From assembly GCA_900541865.1 (NCBI GenBank), contig UQLO01000026.1, forward strand, positions 1-44,396: a DNA stretch of 44,396 nt, written 5' to 3'. Numbering within the stretch: position 1 is the stretch's first letter; the number at the start of each line of letters is the position of its first letter. This DNA comes from an uncultured Porphyromonadaceae bacterium (GTDB lineage Bacteria; Bacteroidota; Bacteroidia; Bacteroidales; Muribaculaceae). Positions 1 to 7,940 of this stretch are shown piece by piece. The notes beneath the pieces were generated by a model that saw only the letters and a program-made list of their open reading frames with translations, was not told the DNA's origin and did not search any database. Both the position numbers and the translations under genes were made by a program.

Positions 1-47
1 AACTTAACTTTTCAACCCCAGTCGCTGAATTCTTCAAATTTATTGGT

Positions 48-55
48 TAATTTTG
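48..55 (+). promoter_or_regulatory. Promoter -7-like box in front of the phage-protein fragment
   Basis: TAATTTTG matches the Bacteroidota -7 consensus TAnnTTTG exactly. No clear -33 TTTG is seen at the expected distance. A transcript from here would start after TTG 53, so ATG 101 would be the first usable start. Confidence 0.35.
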
Positions 56-1903
56 CACTTGCAGGTAGAATCTGCCCAGACAGCCACCGAGCCGGCGGCG
101 ATGCAGGCGGGCGGGCAGAGGCTGGCCGAGGCGCTGCATACGCCGGTGCGGTTTGTCGAGGACGTCGAGGAGATAACCGACCCGAATCCGGTGGTGCAGG
201 CGCAGAAGCGCGCCAGCAAGGGCTGGTACGATATAGCCACCGGCGAAGTTGTCGTGGTCCTTGCCAACTGCGACAACGTAGCCGACGTGGAGGCCACTAT
301 CTTCCACGAAGCCGTCGGCCACAAGGGCCTTCGCGAGCTGGTCGGCGACGAGCAGTTCGACCGCTTCCTGGACGAGGTCTACAGCCATGCCGGCGCCAAG
401 GTGCGCGCCGCCATCAACGAGCTTGCGCGCCGTAACGGCTGGGACGTGCGTCTGGCAACCGAGGAGTATATCGCAGGCCTTGCCGAGCGGGGCTTCGAGG
501 ATATGGATGCCGAAGAACAAACCTTCTGGGGCCGCGTGCGCCGCATGGTAATGGAGTTCCTCTCGGCGCTCTTCGAGGGCCGGCGCATCCCCGCGAGCGT
601 CCGCATCACCGACAACGAAATCCGCTGGATGCTGTGGGAAAGCTACCGACGCCGCACCGACCCGACCCTCATCGGCGAAGCCCGCGCCGCCGCCATGCGT
701 CGCACCCTCGGCACGGGCCGCTTCCGCAATCCCGCCCTCAGCGGCGAGAACAACAACGTCGAAAATAATTGGGAGGAGACTCGCAACGCATTGTCCGGGA
801 TAGACACAAAAAATCCGAACGATAAGACAATCGCCCAAAAGGACTCGCTCAGCCATGCCGAAGCACCGCGCTATGTGCCATCTCGTTCGGATGCCGCAAA
901 GGTACAAAGAATTTCGGAGAGCCTAAGACTTTTAGTTGAAAATCTTCAAGAGAGAGGAATGGGACCTAACGAAATATTGTATGAGATAGCACATGCGTTG
1001 GGCATTTCGGACGCTGGTTCCGGCAGTTCGAACTATGTCACACTCAACGCAAACGGACGGCTTACTACTGTAAGAGTATCCAACCATAGCGCAACCACCC
1101 GAAACTTCGGACAGACGCCCAACAACGTTGGACTGGTCATCAAGACCCGCAATCACAACTTCCGCGACGAAAAAGGCACAGACTATGTGGAGTTTATGTA
1201 CTACGGCGACCAGATAGCCGGGGATGCAACCCGTCAGCGTGAAGTGATAGAAGGCCTACGCCATTATATTGAGACCGGCTCCTTCGAGAAGATGCCTCAG
1301 CCGGACGTACTCAATACCTCGGGTGCATATCTGGCGGCACTTCCCAGCAAAAAGTCCACCATACGCTTCCGGGCCAATTATGGTAGTGCGCGCGAGGAGT
1401 ACGACGAGCGAGTGCGCAACAAGAAAGTGCTCGACAAGACCACCGGGAAGGTCAAGATTGACGCCGCCGGCAAGGCCCTGACGCGCAACATCGGCGGTGC
1501 CGCAGCCGAGGCATACTTCGATTCGATGCGCAGCCTGAACATCCTCCAGGAGGCCATTGCTAACGAAAGCAAGCGCCCCATCGAGGAGTTCGAGGACGCC
1601 TACCGTGCCGAGAACGCAATGTCGTCGGCCAACACCGCCGCCGAAGAAGTGTTCCGTCGCACCCTGGCCAAAGACCTTCTTGAGGCCGTAGGCAAGACAA
1701 CCCACAGCCGCGAGGAATATCACGAACTGATGGACTACATGATAGCCAAGCACGGCCTTGAGCGCAACGCCTATATGCGCGCCGCCGAAGCCGCCGAGAT
1801 ACAAGCCGACACCACCATCAGCGCCGCCGAGAAAACTCGCCGACTTGCCGAGGTCGCCCACTCGGCTATCCGTCTGTTTCGTGCATCCATGAAATCGTAT
1901 TGA
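53..1903 (+). CDS. Fragment of a phage-type large polyvalent protein with zincin-like motif
   Basis: The open frame runs from an in-frame stop at 26-28 to 1903 (about 616 codons from TTG 53; first ATG at 101). An N-terminal segment carries FHEAVGHKGL near residue 84, an HExxGH metallopeptidase-like motif as in some zincins. The C-terminal third (about 450-590) has the helical 'DSMRSL...LTDYM-like...AKHGLERN' pattern I associate with very large polyvalent proteins of Bacteroidales phages and conjugative elements. Those proteins are usually far longer, so this looks like a piece truncated at both ends. The coding-like composition begins only near base 60, right after a sequence matching the host promoter -7 box (48-55), which suggests a rearrangement junction. 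No other phage gene follows. Function is inferred only from family resemblance; it may be a decaying remnant rather than an active gene. Confidence 0.6.
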   Translation: MHLQVESAQTATEPAAMQAGGQRLAEALHTPVRFVEDVEEITDPNPVVQAQKRASKGWYDIATGEVVVVLANCDNVADVEATIFHEAVGHKGLRELVGDEQFDRFLDEVYSHAGAKVRAAINELARRNGWDVRLATEEYIAGLAERGFEDMDAEEQTFWGRVRRMVMEFLSALFEGRRIPASVRITDNEIRWMLWESYRRRTDPTLIGEARAAAMRRTLGTGRFRNPALSGENNNVENNWEETRNALSGIDTKNPNDKTIAQKDSLSHAEAPRYVPSRSDAAKVQRISESLRLLVENLQERGMGPNEILYEIAHALGISDAGSGSSNYVTLNANGRLTTVRVSNHSATTRNFGQTPNNVGLVIKTRNHNFRDEKGTDYVEFMYYGDQIAGDATRQREVIEGLRHYIETGSFEKMPQPDVLNTSGAYLAALPSKKSTIRFRANYGSAREEYDERVRNKKVLDKTTGKVKIDAAGKALTRNIGGAAAEAYFDSMRSLNILQEAIANESKRPIEEFEDAYRAENAMSSANTAAEEVFRRTLAKDLLEAVGKTTHSREEYHELMDYMIAKHGLERNAYMRAAEAAEIQADTTISAAEKTRRLAEVAHSAIRLFRASMKSY

Positions 1904-2010
1904 CAAGCGAGCAGATGTCTGTATTCTTGCACTGTCTGAGGCAATGGATTGCTCATTTGGCTTAAAATTTGTTTTTTTGGGCTTATGGCGGGAAAATCAC
2001 GCGAATCAGC

Positions 2011-2048
2011 AAAAAAACAGCAGGCGGGGATGCGCTCCCGGCCTGCTG
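2011..2048 (-). terminator. Rho-independent terminator of fabD
   Basis: Arms CAGCAGGC (2018-2025) and GCCTGCTG (2041-2048), with an additional G/C-rich extension in the loop, are followed on the minus strand by seven T residues (2011-2017). It lies 24 bases past the fabD stop codon. Confidence 0.85.
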
Positions 2049-2072
2049 TCTATGCGGTCTTGCTGCGGCGGC

Positions 2073-2951
2073 TCAGTTCATGCCTGAAACGGCGGCGGTG
2101 GGCTCGATTTTCGATACGAGGCCCTGAAGTACTTTGCCCGGACCGAGTTCGACAAACTCGGTGGCGCCGTCGGCTACCATGTTGCGCACGGTCTGAGTCC
2201 AGCGCACCGGAGCGGTGAGCTGTGCCACGAGGTTTTCTTTGATTTCCTTGGGGTCGGTGTGCGGCTTGGCGTCAACGTTCTGATAGACGGGGCATTTGGG
2301 GGTGTGTATTTCGGTTTCTTCGATGGCTTTGGCAAGCTCGGCGCGGGCCGGCTCCATGCAGGGCGAGTGGAAGGCGCCGCCTACCTTGAGTTTGAGGGCG
2401 CGCTTTGCGCCGGCTGCCTTGAGGGCATCGCAGGCAGCGTCGATGGCGGCAGTCTCGCCCGATATTACGAGCTGGCCCGGGCAGTTGTAGTTTGCGCAGA
2501 CCACAACGCCGTCAATGCCGGCGCATATTTCCTCTACTTTCTCGTCGGGCAGGGCGATGACTGCGGCCATGGTGCTGTCGGTGAGCTCGCAGGCTTTCTG
2601 CATGGCATTGGCGCGGGCTGCCACAAGGCGCAGACCGTCGTCGAAGCTGAGCGCACCGGCTGCTACCAGTGCGGAGAACTCGCCCAGCGAGTGGCCGGCG
2701 GTCATGGCAGGCTGGAAGTCGTCGCCAAGGCTCTTGGCGAGGATGACGCTGTGGAGGAAGATGGCGGGCTGGGTCACTTTGGTCTGACGAAGGTCTTCGT
2801 CGGTGCCGGCAAACATCAGGTCGGTGATGCGGAAGCCGAGTATTTCGTTGGCGCGCTCAAAGAGGGCGCGGGCTTCTTCGTTGTTGTCGTACAGGTCTTT
2901 GCCCATTCCTACGAACTGGGCTCCCTGGCCGGGGAAAACGTAAGCTTTCAT
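2073..2951 (-). CDS. fabD: Malonyl CoA-acyl carrier protein transacylase
   Basis: FabD moves the malonyl group from malonyl-CoA to acyl carrier protein, supplying the elongation unit for fatty-acid synthesis in the cytoplasm. The 292-residue protein begins MKAYVFPGQGAQFVGMG, contains the nucleophile elbow GHSLGE with Ser88, Arg113 and the catalytic His195 in GAFHSP, and has the normal family length. The frame is open further upstream, but the start at 2951 fits the family and lies downstream of a promoter box at 3005-3012. It is transcribed alone: dinB diverges from it, and a strong terminator follows. Confident assignment. Confidence 0.96.
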   Translation of the reverse strand: MKAYVFPGQGAQFVGMGKDLYDNNEEARALFERANEILGFRITDLMFAGTDEDLRQTKVTQPAIFLHSVILAKSLGDDFQPAMTAGHSLGEFSALVAAGALSFDDGLRLVAARANAMQKACELTDSTMAAVIALPDEKVEEICAGIDGVVVCANYNCPGQLVISGETAAIDAACDALKAAGAKRALKLKVGGAFHSPCMEPARAELAKAIEETEIHTPKCPVYQNVDAKPHTDPKEIKENLVAQLTAPVRWTQTVRNMVADGATEFVELGPGKVLQGLVSKIEPTAAVSGMN

Positions 2952-3004
2952 TCTTCTGTCTTTATTTATGCTTGGTATGATATGATTTCTTTGCAAAAGC
3001 GCTG

Positions 3005-3012
3005 CAAAGTTA
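3005..3012 (-). promoter_or_regulatory. -7 box of the fabD promoter
   Basis: The minus strand reads TAACTTTG, a perfect TAnnTTTG. It lies about 53 bases upstream of the chosen fabD ATG, which supports that start over upstream in-frame codons. Confidence 0.7.
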
Positions 3013-3096
3013 AGCATTTTCCCGCAATTACGGAAATTTTTCCGTATAATATGCGGCAATATCGGGCAGCTTTTGTCGTTAATTCCTTACTCCTCT

Positions 3097-4164
3097 ATGA
3101 AAATACGCAAGATTATACATATAGATATGGATGCCTTCTACGCATCCGTCGAGCAGCGCGACAATCCCGAACTGCGCGGCCGCCCCGTTGCCGTAGGTCA
3201 GGCCGACGGCCGCGGTGTGGTGGCCGCTGCGAGCTATGAGGCGCGGCGCTGGGGCATCCGCTCGGCTATGTCGTCGTCGAAGGCTCGGAAGATGTGTCCC
3301 GAACTGGTGTTTGTCGACTGCGACTTCGAGAAATATCGCGCCGTTTCGGCTTCCATCCACGAGATTTTCCATGAATACACCGACATCATCGAGCCTATTT
3401 CGCTCGACGAGGCCTTTTTGGACGTTACGGAGAACTTTCCCGGTATGGAGTATGCCCTCGACATTGCCCGCGAAATTAAGCGTAAGGTGCGCGAGCGCCT
3501 CAATCTGGTTGCCTCCGCCGGGGTGTCGTTCAATAAGTTTTTGGCCAAGATTGCTTCCGACTACCGCAAGCCCGACGGCTTGTGCGTAATCCCGCCGCAG
3601 CGGGCCGCCGACTTCATCGCCAAGATGCCGGTGGAGTCTTTCTGGGGTGTCGGGCCGGTGACGGCGGCTCGTATGCATCAGCTCGGCATCTTTACCGGCC
3701 TCGACCTGAGGGCGTTCAGTCTGGGCGAACTGCAGCTGCACTTCGGCAAAATGGGCTCTCAGTACTATAATTTCGCCCGTGGAATCGACAATCGCCCCGT
3801 CGAGTCCGAGCGGGTGCGCAAATCGGTTGGGTGCGAGAATACTTTCGAGGAAGATCTCTCGGGGGCGGAAGATTTGGAGGAGGCTTTAATACGTACCTCC
3901 GCCCAATTGGCTGGGCGCCTGGCCCGCAAGGATTTCGAGGGTAATGTGCTGACTTTGAAGCTGCGTTTTGCCGATTTCACTACGGTGAGCCGCAGCATTT
4001 CGGCCGGTGTGCCCTACCTCACCGCCTCCGACATTCAGCGCGACGGCGCCGTGTTGCTCGCCAGAGCTAATCCGGACTCAGCCCCAATTCGCCTGTTGGG
4101 GCTCAGCGTGGCGCGCCATGAGCGTGCTGGCGCCGATTCGCGCCAGCTTCTACTTGATTTATAG
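3097..4164 (+). CDS. dinB: DNA polymerase IV (Y-family translesion polymerase)
   Basis: DinB copies damaged DNA at low fidelity. The 355-residue protein starts MKIRKIIHIDMDAFYASVEQ with catalytic Asp10, and has SLDEAF with Asp104-Glu105, the other metal ligands. Palm, fingers, thumb and little-finger regions are all present. The last residues, QLLLDL, fit the C-terminal sliding-clamp binding motif of Pol IV. I chose ATG 3097; the upstream TTG at 3073 would add eight residues not expected in the family. The gene ends 6 bases from the convergent DUF3108 gene with no room for a terminator between them. No LexA-type operator was recognised upstream. Confidence 0.95.
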   Translation: MKIRKIIHIDMDAFYASVEQRDNPELRGRPVAVGQADGRGVVAAASYEARRWGIRSAMSSSKARKMCPELVFVDCDFEKYRAVSASIHEIFHEYTDIIEPISLDEAFLDVTENFPGMEYALDIAREIKRKVRERLNLVASAGVSFNKFLAKIASDYRKPDGLCVIPPQRAADFIAKMPVESFWGVGPVTAARMHQLGIFTGLDLRAFSLGELQLHFGKMGSQYYNFARGIDNRPVESERVRKSVGCENTFEEDLSGAEDLEEALIRTSAQLAGRLARKDFEGNVLTLKLRFADFTTVSRSISAGVPYLTASDIQRDGAVLLARANPDSAPIRLLGLSVARHERAGADSRQLLLDL

Positions 4165-4170
4165 GGCAGT

Positions 4171-4959
4171 TCAGTCCTCGCCGGCGAAGAAGCACCGCAC
4201 TTTGCCCACGGGGAGCTTGCCCTCCATCTTCAGGGGTATGCGGCGCTCGCCGGTGCTTATCCAGGCGTCCATGTCGTCGGAGGTTTTGGTGCCTCCCTTG
4301 CTGGTGAAGAGAAATTTGACGTGGTAGGCCTGATGGCGTGTTCCGTCGATTTCGACGGGGTCGATGCCGACATAGCGTATGGTGAGCAGCTCTTTCTGCT
4401 TGCCGCTGAAGATGTCTACGCTCACGGTATGCCCCGGTTCCATGTCGGCGAAGGGGAGTTGGCGCATGTAGTAGAACGAGGTGAGCATGTCGACGGCCGA
4501 GCCTTCGGCTTCGAGCTGCCGGGTTTCGTCGATTTTGAGTTCGTTTTTCTTGAACACGCGGCGGCTGCAGTGGCCCACTACCTCTCCAGGCGTGGTGTAG
4601 TCGTAGTGCACCCGGTCGTGCTTGTACTCGGTGCCTTCGTGGGCTATTTTTTCGTAGAACAGCGGCCGGAAGGCATTGTTCTCCATGCGACCGTTGAGGG
4701 TATCGCGCACGCGGTAGATGCGGTCCGCCCATGGCTCCGAAGCGGCTGTCAGGGTGGTGTGGTACTGCCCGGGGGCATGGCGCAGGCTCAGAGTAGCCGA
4801 CCCCGCTTTTTTATTGATCAGTCCCCACTTGAACATCACGTTGTAGTGCAGCGTTTCGGGCGGCAGCAGCATTGCCGAGGCTGCCGTGGTGTCGTTGGCC
4901 CGTATGCCGGCAGCTGCCGTGAGTATTAGTACAAGCGTTGTGAGGATGAGTCGTCGCAT
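4171..4959 (-). CDS. DUF3108 family exported protein
   Basis: A 262-residue protein with a clear signal peptide (MRRLILTTLVLILTAAAG, cleavage near residue 21-24), so it is probably periplasmic or outer-membrane associated. The body is beta-rich, with the W/Y-containing strand pattern and late KGGTKTSDDMDAWIS segment typical of DUF3108 proteins. The molecular function of that family is not established. The start at 4959 gives a proper signal peptide; the upstream extension to 5007 does not. It is the last gene of a leftward group tdk-YhcH-DUF3108, 23 bases after the YhcH stop, and converges on dinB. Confidence 0.75.
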   Translation of the reverse strand: MRRLILTTLVLILTAAAGIRANDTTAASAMLLPPETLHYNVMFKWGLINKKAGSATLSLRHAPGQYHTTLTAASEPWADRIYRVRDTLNGRMENNAFRPLFYEKIAHEGTEYKHDRVHYDYTTPGEVVGHCSRRVFKKNELKIDETRQLEAEGSAVDMLTSFYYMRQLPFADMEPGHTVSVDIFSGKQKELLTIRYVGIDPVEIDGTRHQAYHVKFLFTSKGGTKTSDDMDAWISTGERRIPLKMEGKLPVGKVRCFFAGED

Positions 4960-4982
4960 AATGGAATTGTATGGGGCGGAGG

Positions 4983-5441
4983 TCAGTCCACCGGTATTTT
5001 GATACATATTTTTCGGTGCGTGCCCAGCCCGATGTTGGGAGCGTGGGCATCGTCCGGAAAGAAGATTGCCAACTGCCCTACCTTGACGTGCAGCAGGCTG
5101 TGGGCGGCGTCGCCGAAGAAAATCACGTCTCTGTCGGCGTCGTACTCTCCCCGCGGATGCTGGAGGGAGCCGACCGGCGCCCAGCCTATTGTTTCGGTGG
5201 TCTTGATGGGCACGTGGATGTCGATGTACCTGCGGTGAGCCTCCAGGGCTGCTTTTTCGCGCGGCAGCAAGGCGGGAGTTTCGTATTTGGCGTAGATTTC
5301 GCCGCCGCCGCTTTTACCTATGGTTACGATATTTTCAACAAACGGGTCGCCGAAATGTTCGGTCAGCCAGTCGAGGGCCGCGTCGAGTTGGGGCTTGAGG
5401 CCGCGGTAGGCCGCGGCGCCCCCTATTGTGGTGAGTATCAT
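4983..5441 (-). CDS. YhcH/YjgK/YiaL family protein
   Basis: A 152-residue single-domain cupin-like protein of the YhcH/EbgC family (DUF386). Motifs HRRYIDIHV and FFPDDAHAPNIG supply the conserved His/Asp metal-site residues of this fold. Family members have been linked to sialic acid or sugar metabolism, but there are no sugar genes nearby, so the substrate cannot be inferred. The ATG overlaps the tdk stop by four bases, showing translational coupling with thymidine kinase. Confidence 0.85.
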   Translation of the reverse strand: MILTTIGGAAAYRGLKPQLDAALDWLTEHFGDPFVENIVTIGKSGGGEIYAKYETPALLPREKAALEAHRRYIDIHVPIKTTETIGWAPVGSLQHPRGEYDADRDVIFFGDAAHSLLHVKVGQLAIFFPDDAHAPNIGLGTHRKICIKIPVD

Positions 5442-6112
5442 TTCCGGGGGCTGGGGGGTATGGAGGCCGCGTCGTCGTCATCGTCGTTGAACACGAGGGG
5501 CAGCTCGGCGCGTCGGGCCTGCTCGATGCGGCGGTTGCGCCAGCACTTGCGGCATACGGCCACATAGCGCTCGTTGCCGCCTATCTCGACCTGAGCGCCT
5601 TCGTTGACGATGTTGCCTTCGGAGTCGATGCGGGCGTTGACTATGGTTTTGTGGCCGCAATTGCAGGTGGATTTTATTTCGTCGATGGTGTCGGCGATTT
5701 CGAAAAGGCGTCGAGACCCTTCGAAGAGGTGGCTCTGGAAGTCGGTGCGAAGTCCGTAGCACACCACGTTGCTGCCGAAGTCGTCGACTACTCGCGAAAG
5801 CTGGTCGACCTGCTGCTCGGAGAGGAACTGCGCTTCGTCAATCAGAAACCAGTCGACGAGCCGGCCTTCGTTGCGGTAGAGATCGCGGGCAAGCTCGTAG
5901 AGGTTGGTGTTGGCGTAGATCCAGCGGCAGGCACGTTCGATGCCGATGCGCGACCGGATAACGTTGTTGTTCTCGCGGGTGTCGACTACGGGCTTGAGGC
6001 ACATGTAGTCCATGTGGCGCTCCTCGAAGTTGTAGGCCGTGGTGAGCAGCATGGCGGTTTTGGCCGAGCCCATGGTGCCGTAGCGGAAATATAATTTGCC
6101 TTTTCGGTACAT
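5438..6112 (-). CDS. tdk: Thymidine kinase
   Basis: Tdk phosphorylates thymidine to dTMP in the pyrimidine salvage pathway. The 224-residue protein has the P-loop GTMGSAKT (12-19), DEAQF with catalytic Glu93, CYGLRTDF at 118-125 and a structural zinc site made by Cys150, Cys152, Cys187 and Cys190. It is slightly longer than usual because of an acidic tail with DDDDD near residue 213. It follows dnaA by 64 bases in the same direction and overlaps the next gene by four bases, so it probably shares transcripts with both. Confidence 0.95.
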   Translation of the reverse strand: MYRKGKLYFRYGTMGSAKTAMLLTTAYNFEERHMDYMCLKPVVDTRENNNVIRSRIGIERACRWIYANTNLYELARDLYRNEGRLVDWFLIDEAQFLSEQQVDQLSRVVDDFGSNVVCYGLRTDFQSHLFEGSRRLFEIADTIDEIKSTCNCGHKTIVNARIDSEGNIVNEGAQVEIGGNERYVAVCRKCWRNRRIEQARRAELPLVFNDDDDDAASIPPSPRK

Positions 6113-6176
6113 CGGTTATAAGGTGTTGTTCGGGAATGGGGATGCGCCGGCTCCTACGGCGCCGCTCGTCGCCGAC

Positions 6177-7595
6177 TCAGGATGCCGGTGTGAGTATGGC
6201 ATTTTCGATGGCCTGCACATCGGTGGCGAACTGTTTTTCGTGGGCAAGACGAGTTTCCACGCACTCTACGCCGTGAATCACTGTGGCGTGCGAGCGTCCC
6301 AGTTTCTGCCCTATGGTGGTCAGGGGGAGGTTTACGAGTTTTTTGGAAAGGTACATCACCAGCTGGCGGGCATCCGAGATTTCGCGTTTGCGCGTCTTGG
6401 CAAAGAGCAGGTCGGGGGTGATGCGGAAGTGGGAGGTCACGGCCTCGGTAATCATCTCGAAGTTGACTTTGCGCGTGGCCACCTTCACGGAGTTGTTGAT
6501 CACGCGGCGGGCAAGGTCGATGGAGATGTCGCGGTTCATAACCATGGCGTGAGCCATCAGCGACACTACGATGCCCTCGAGCTCGCGGACGTTCTCGGTG
6601 ACGTTGGCGGCGATGTATTCCAGCACGTCCTCAGGAAGGCAGATGCCGTTCTGTTCGGCTTTCTGCCGAAGCACTTCGCGGCGAAGGTCCAGGTCGGGAC
6701 GACCCAGCTCTGCCTGTATGCCCCACTTGAAGCGGCTGAGCAGGCGTGCCTCGAAGCCTTCCATTTCCGACGGCGGGCAGTCGCTGCTCATTATTATCTG
6801 CTTGTTGTGGTGGTGCAGATGGTTGAAGATGTGGAAGAAGGTGTTCTGGGTGCTGGGCTTGCCCTGCAGGTCCTGTATGTCGTCTATGATGAGGGTGTCG
6901 ATGCCCTGATAGAAGCGGAAGAAGTTGTTGATGTTGTGCGCAAGGGCCGCCGTGCACTGGCTCTGGAAGAGGCGCGCCGTGACATAAAGCACGCGCGACT
7001 GCGGATTGCGTTCTTTGGCGCGTATGCCGATGGCCTGGATGAGGTGAGTCTTGCCGACACCGGGAGGACCGAACACAAACAGGGGGTTGAAGGTCTTCAG
7101 CGAGGGGTTGTCGCCGATGGCCTCACCTATGGAGCGGGCTATTTTGTTCGACTCGCTCAGACAATAGTTCTCGAAGTTGTAGCGAGGGTTGAGCTGAGGG
7201 TCGAAGCTTTCGTCGTTGGGCTCGATGAAGGGATTGGCAGGCGCCGCGTGCCTCTGCGCCATGATGGTGGGCGAAGGCGACGTGCTCTTCTGAAGCACGG
7301 AGGCGCTGGGGTCGGCGGCTACTGTGAGGGTGCGGTAGTAGACCATCACTCCTTCCCCGTAGACTTTCTTTATGCCCGCGCGCAGCAACCCGGCGTAGTC
7401 CTTCTCTATCTGGTCTACGATGAAGTCGCTGTCAGCCTCCAGGATAAGCCATGCCGGTTTGCCATCGGCCGCGGCCCCGTAGCCGCCGGAGCGGACGTGG
7501 CTGAAGACGGTGGCATACTGCTCCGGCGTGATGTTGTCCTTGACGAACTCACTGCATCGCGCCCACAGTTCTGTATGTTGCCTGGCTTGTTCCAT
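6177..7595 (-). CDS. dnaA: Chromosomal replication initiator protein DnaA
   Basis: DnaA binds and melts the origin in its ATP form. The 472-residue protein has the N-terminal helicase-loading domain (1-90), a variable linker, AAA+ Walker A GPPGVGKT (176-183), Walker B LIIDD (235-239), the arginine-containing LLSRF segment (285-289), and a C-terminal helix-turn-helix domain with DARQLVMYL (408-416) and GRSHATVIHG (433-442). The last motif corresponds to the DnaA signature, written GRDHTTVLHA in E. coli; here three DNA-contact positions differ (see findings). A promoter lies at 7633-7664. No beta-clamp gene (dnaN) is adjacent, unlike in many bacteria. Confidence 0.97.
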   Translation of the reverse strand: MEQARQHTELWARCSEFVKDNITPEQYATVFSHVRSGGYGAAADGKPAWLILEADSDFIVDQIEKDYAGLLRAGIKKVYGEGVMVYYRTLTVAADPSASVLQKSTSPSPTIMAQRHAAPANPFIEPNDESFDPQLNPRYNFENYCLSESNKIARSIGEAIGDNPSLKTFNPLFVFGPPGVGKTHLIQAIGIRAKERNPQSRVLYVTARLFQSQCTAALAHNINNFFRFYQGIDTLIIDDIQDLQGKPSTQNTFFHIFNHLHHHNKQIIMSSDCPPSEMEGFEARLLSRFKWGIQAELGRPDLDLRREVLRQKAEQNGICLPEDVLEYIAANVTENVRELEGIVVSLMAHAMVMNRDISIDLARRVINNSVKVATRKVNFEMITEAVTSHFRITPDLLFAKTRKREISDARQLVMYLSKKLVNLPLTTIGQKLGRSHATVIHGVECVETRLAHEKQFATDVQAIENAILTPAS

Positions 7596-7632
7596 TAATT
7601 GTGTTTTCTTCGGAGGCTTGTTTTACCGATTG

Positions 7633-7664
7633 CAAAATTCGGACAATATTTCCACAAAAACAAA
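7633..7664 (-). promoter_or_regulatory. dnaA promoter
   Basis: The minus strand has TTTG (7661-7664), a 20-base spacer and GAATTTTG (7633-7640), one mismatch from TAnnTTTG. It sits about 38 bases upstream of the dnaA start. A single poor match to a DnaA box, ATTTCCACA (7648-7656), lies within the spacer; autoregulation is possible but unproven. Confidence 0.6.
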
Positions 7665-7883
7665 TCAAAAAAAATTTGGAAAATCGGATTTTTATGCAAT
7701 TGCCGCCTTTTCAGCCTTTTAAGAATGAAGCCGCCCGACGGGGCTCTCCCCCTGCGTTATTTTGCTTAATGCACTGACCATCAGAGCGCTTTCTGTTTTG
7801 TCACCATTTTGCCATTCTTGCCATATTCCCTACCCAAGGGGTTGTGAACGCCTTTGTTGCACTTAGTTCTGTTAAAATGAAGT

Positions 7884-7922
7884 GCTGCGCCTTATTTGGA
7901 ATGATTTCAAATAAGACGCAGC
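7884..7922 (-). terminator. Terminator hairpin after the MCE/MlaD gene
   Basis: GCTGCG-C-CTTATTTG (7884-7898) pairs with CAAATAAG-A-CGCAGC (7908-7922): a 15-base stem with one mismatch and a 9-base loop. It is 18 bases past the stop at 7941 and followed on the minus strand by a moderately T-rich stretch. Confidence 0.7.
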
Positions 7923-7940
7923 GTCCCTTTTATGTGTTTC

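Larger units (their letters stand above)
7596..7940. other. Non-coding region upstream of dnaA
   Basis: 345 bases without a credible gene. The first 110 bases are AT-rich and hold the dnaA promoter with an A-run near 7667-7674. The middle is mixed sequence with no recognisable RNA gene. The right end holds the terminator hairpin of the MCE gene at 7884-7922. I found no cluster of canonical DnaA boxes (TTATNCACA), so this is not an obvious oriC. Confidence 0.6.

Noticed and set aside
53..1933. Target-site duplication TTGCACT flanking the phage-protein fragment
   Set aside because: Seven bases found at 53-59 and 1927-1933 are likely by chance in a search of this kind, and no transposase or integrase is present.
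2259..3239. Long open frame antisense to fabD
   Set aside because: It is the reverse-strand shadow of a confidently identified gene; high GC creates many such frames, and it has no recognisable protein features.
6096..7598. 500-codon frame antisense to dnaA
   Set aside because: The opposite strand encodes an unmistakable DnaA; composition of this frame (His/Val/Gly rich) is typical of shadows.
7596..7940. Replication origin next to dnaA
   Set aside because: Only one weak DnaA-box match (ATTTCCACA) was found and no repeated sites, so calling oriC here would be a guess.
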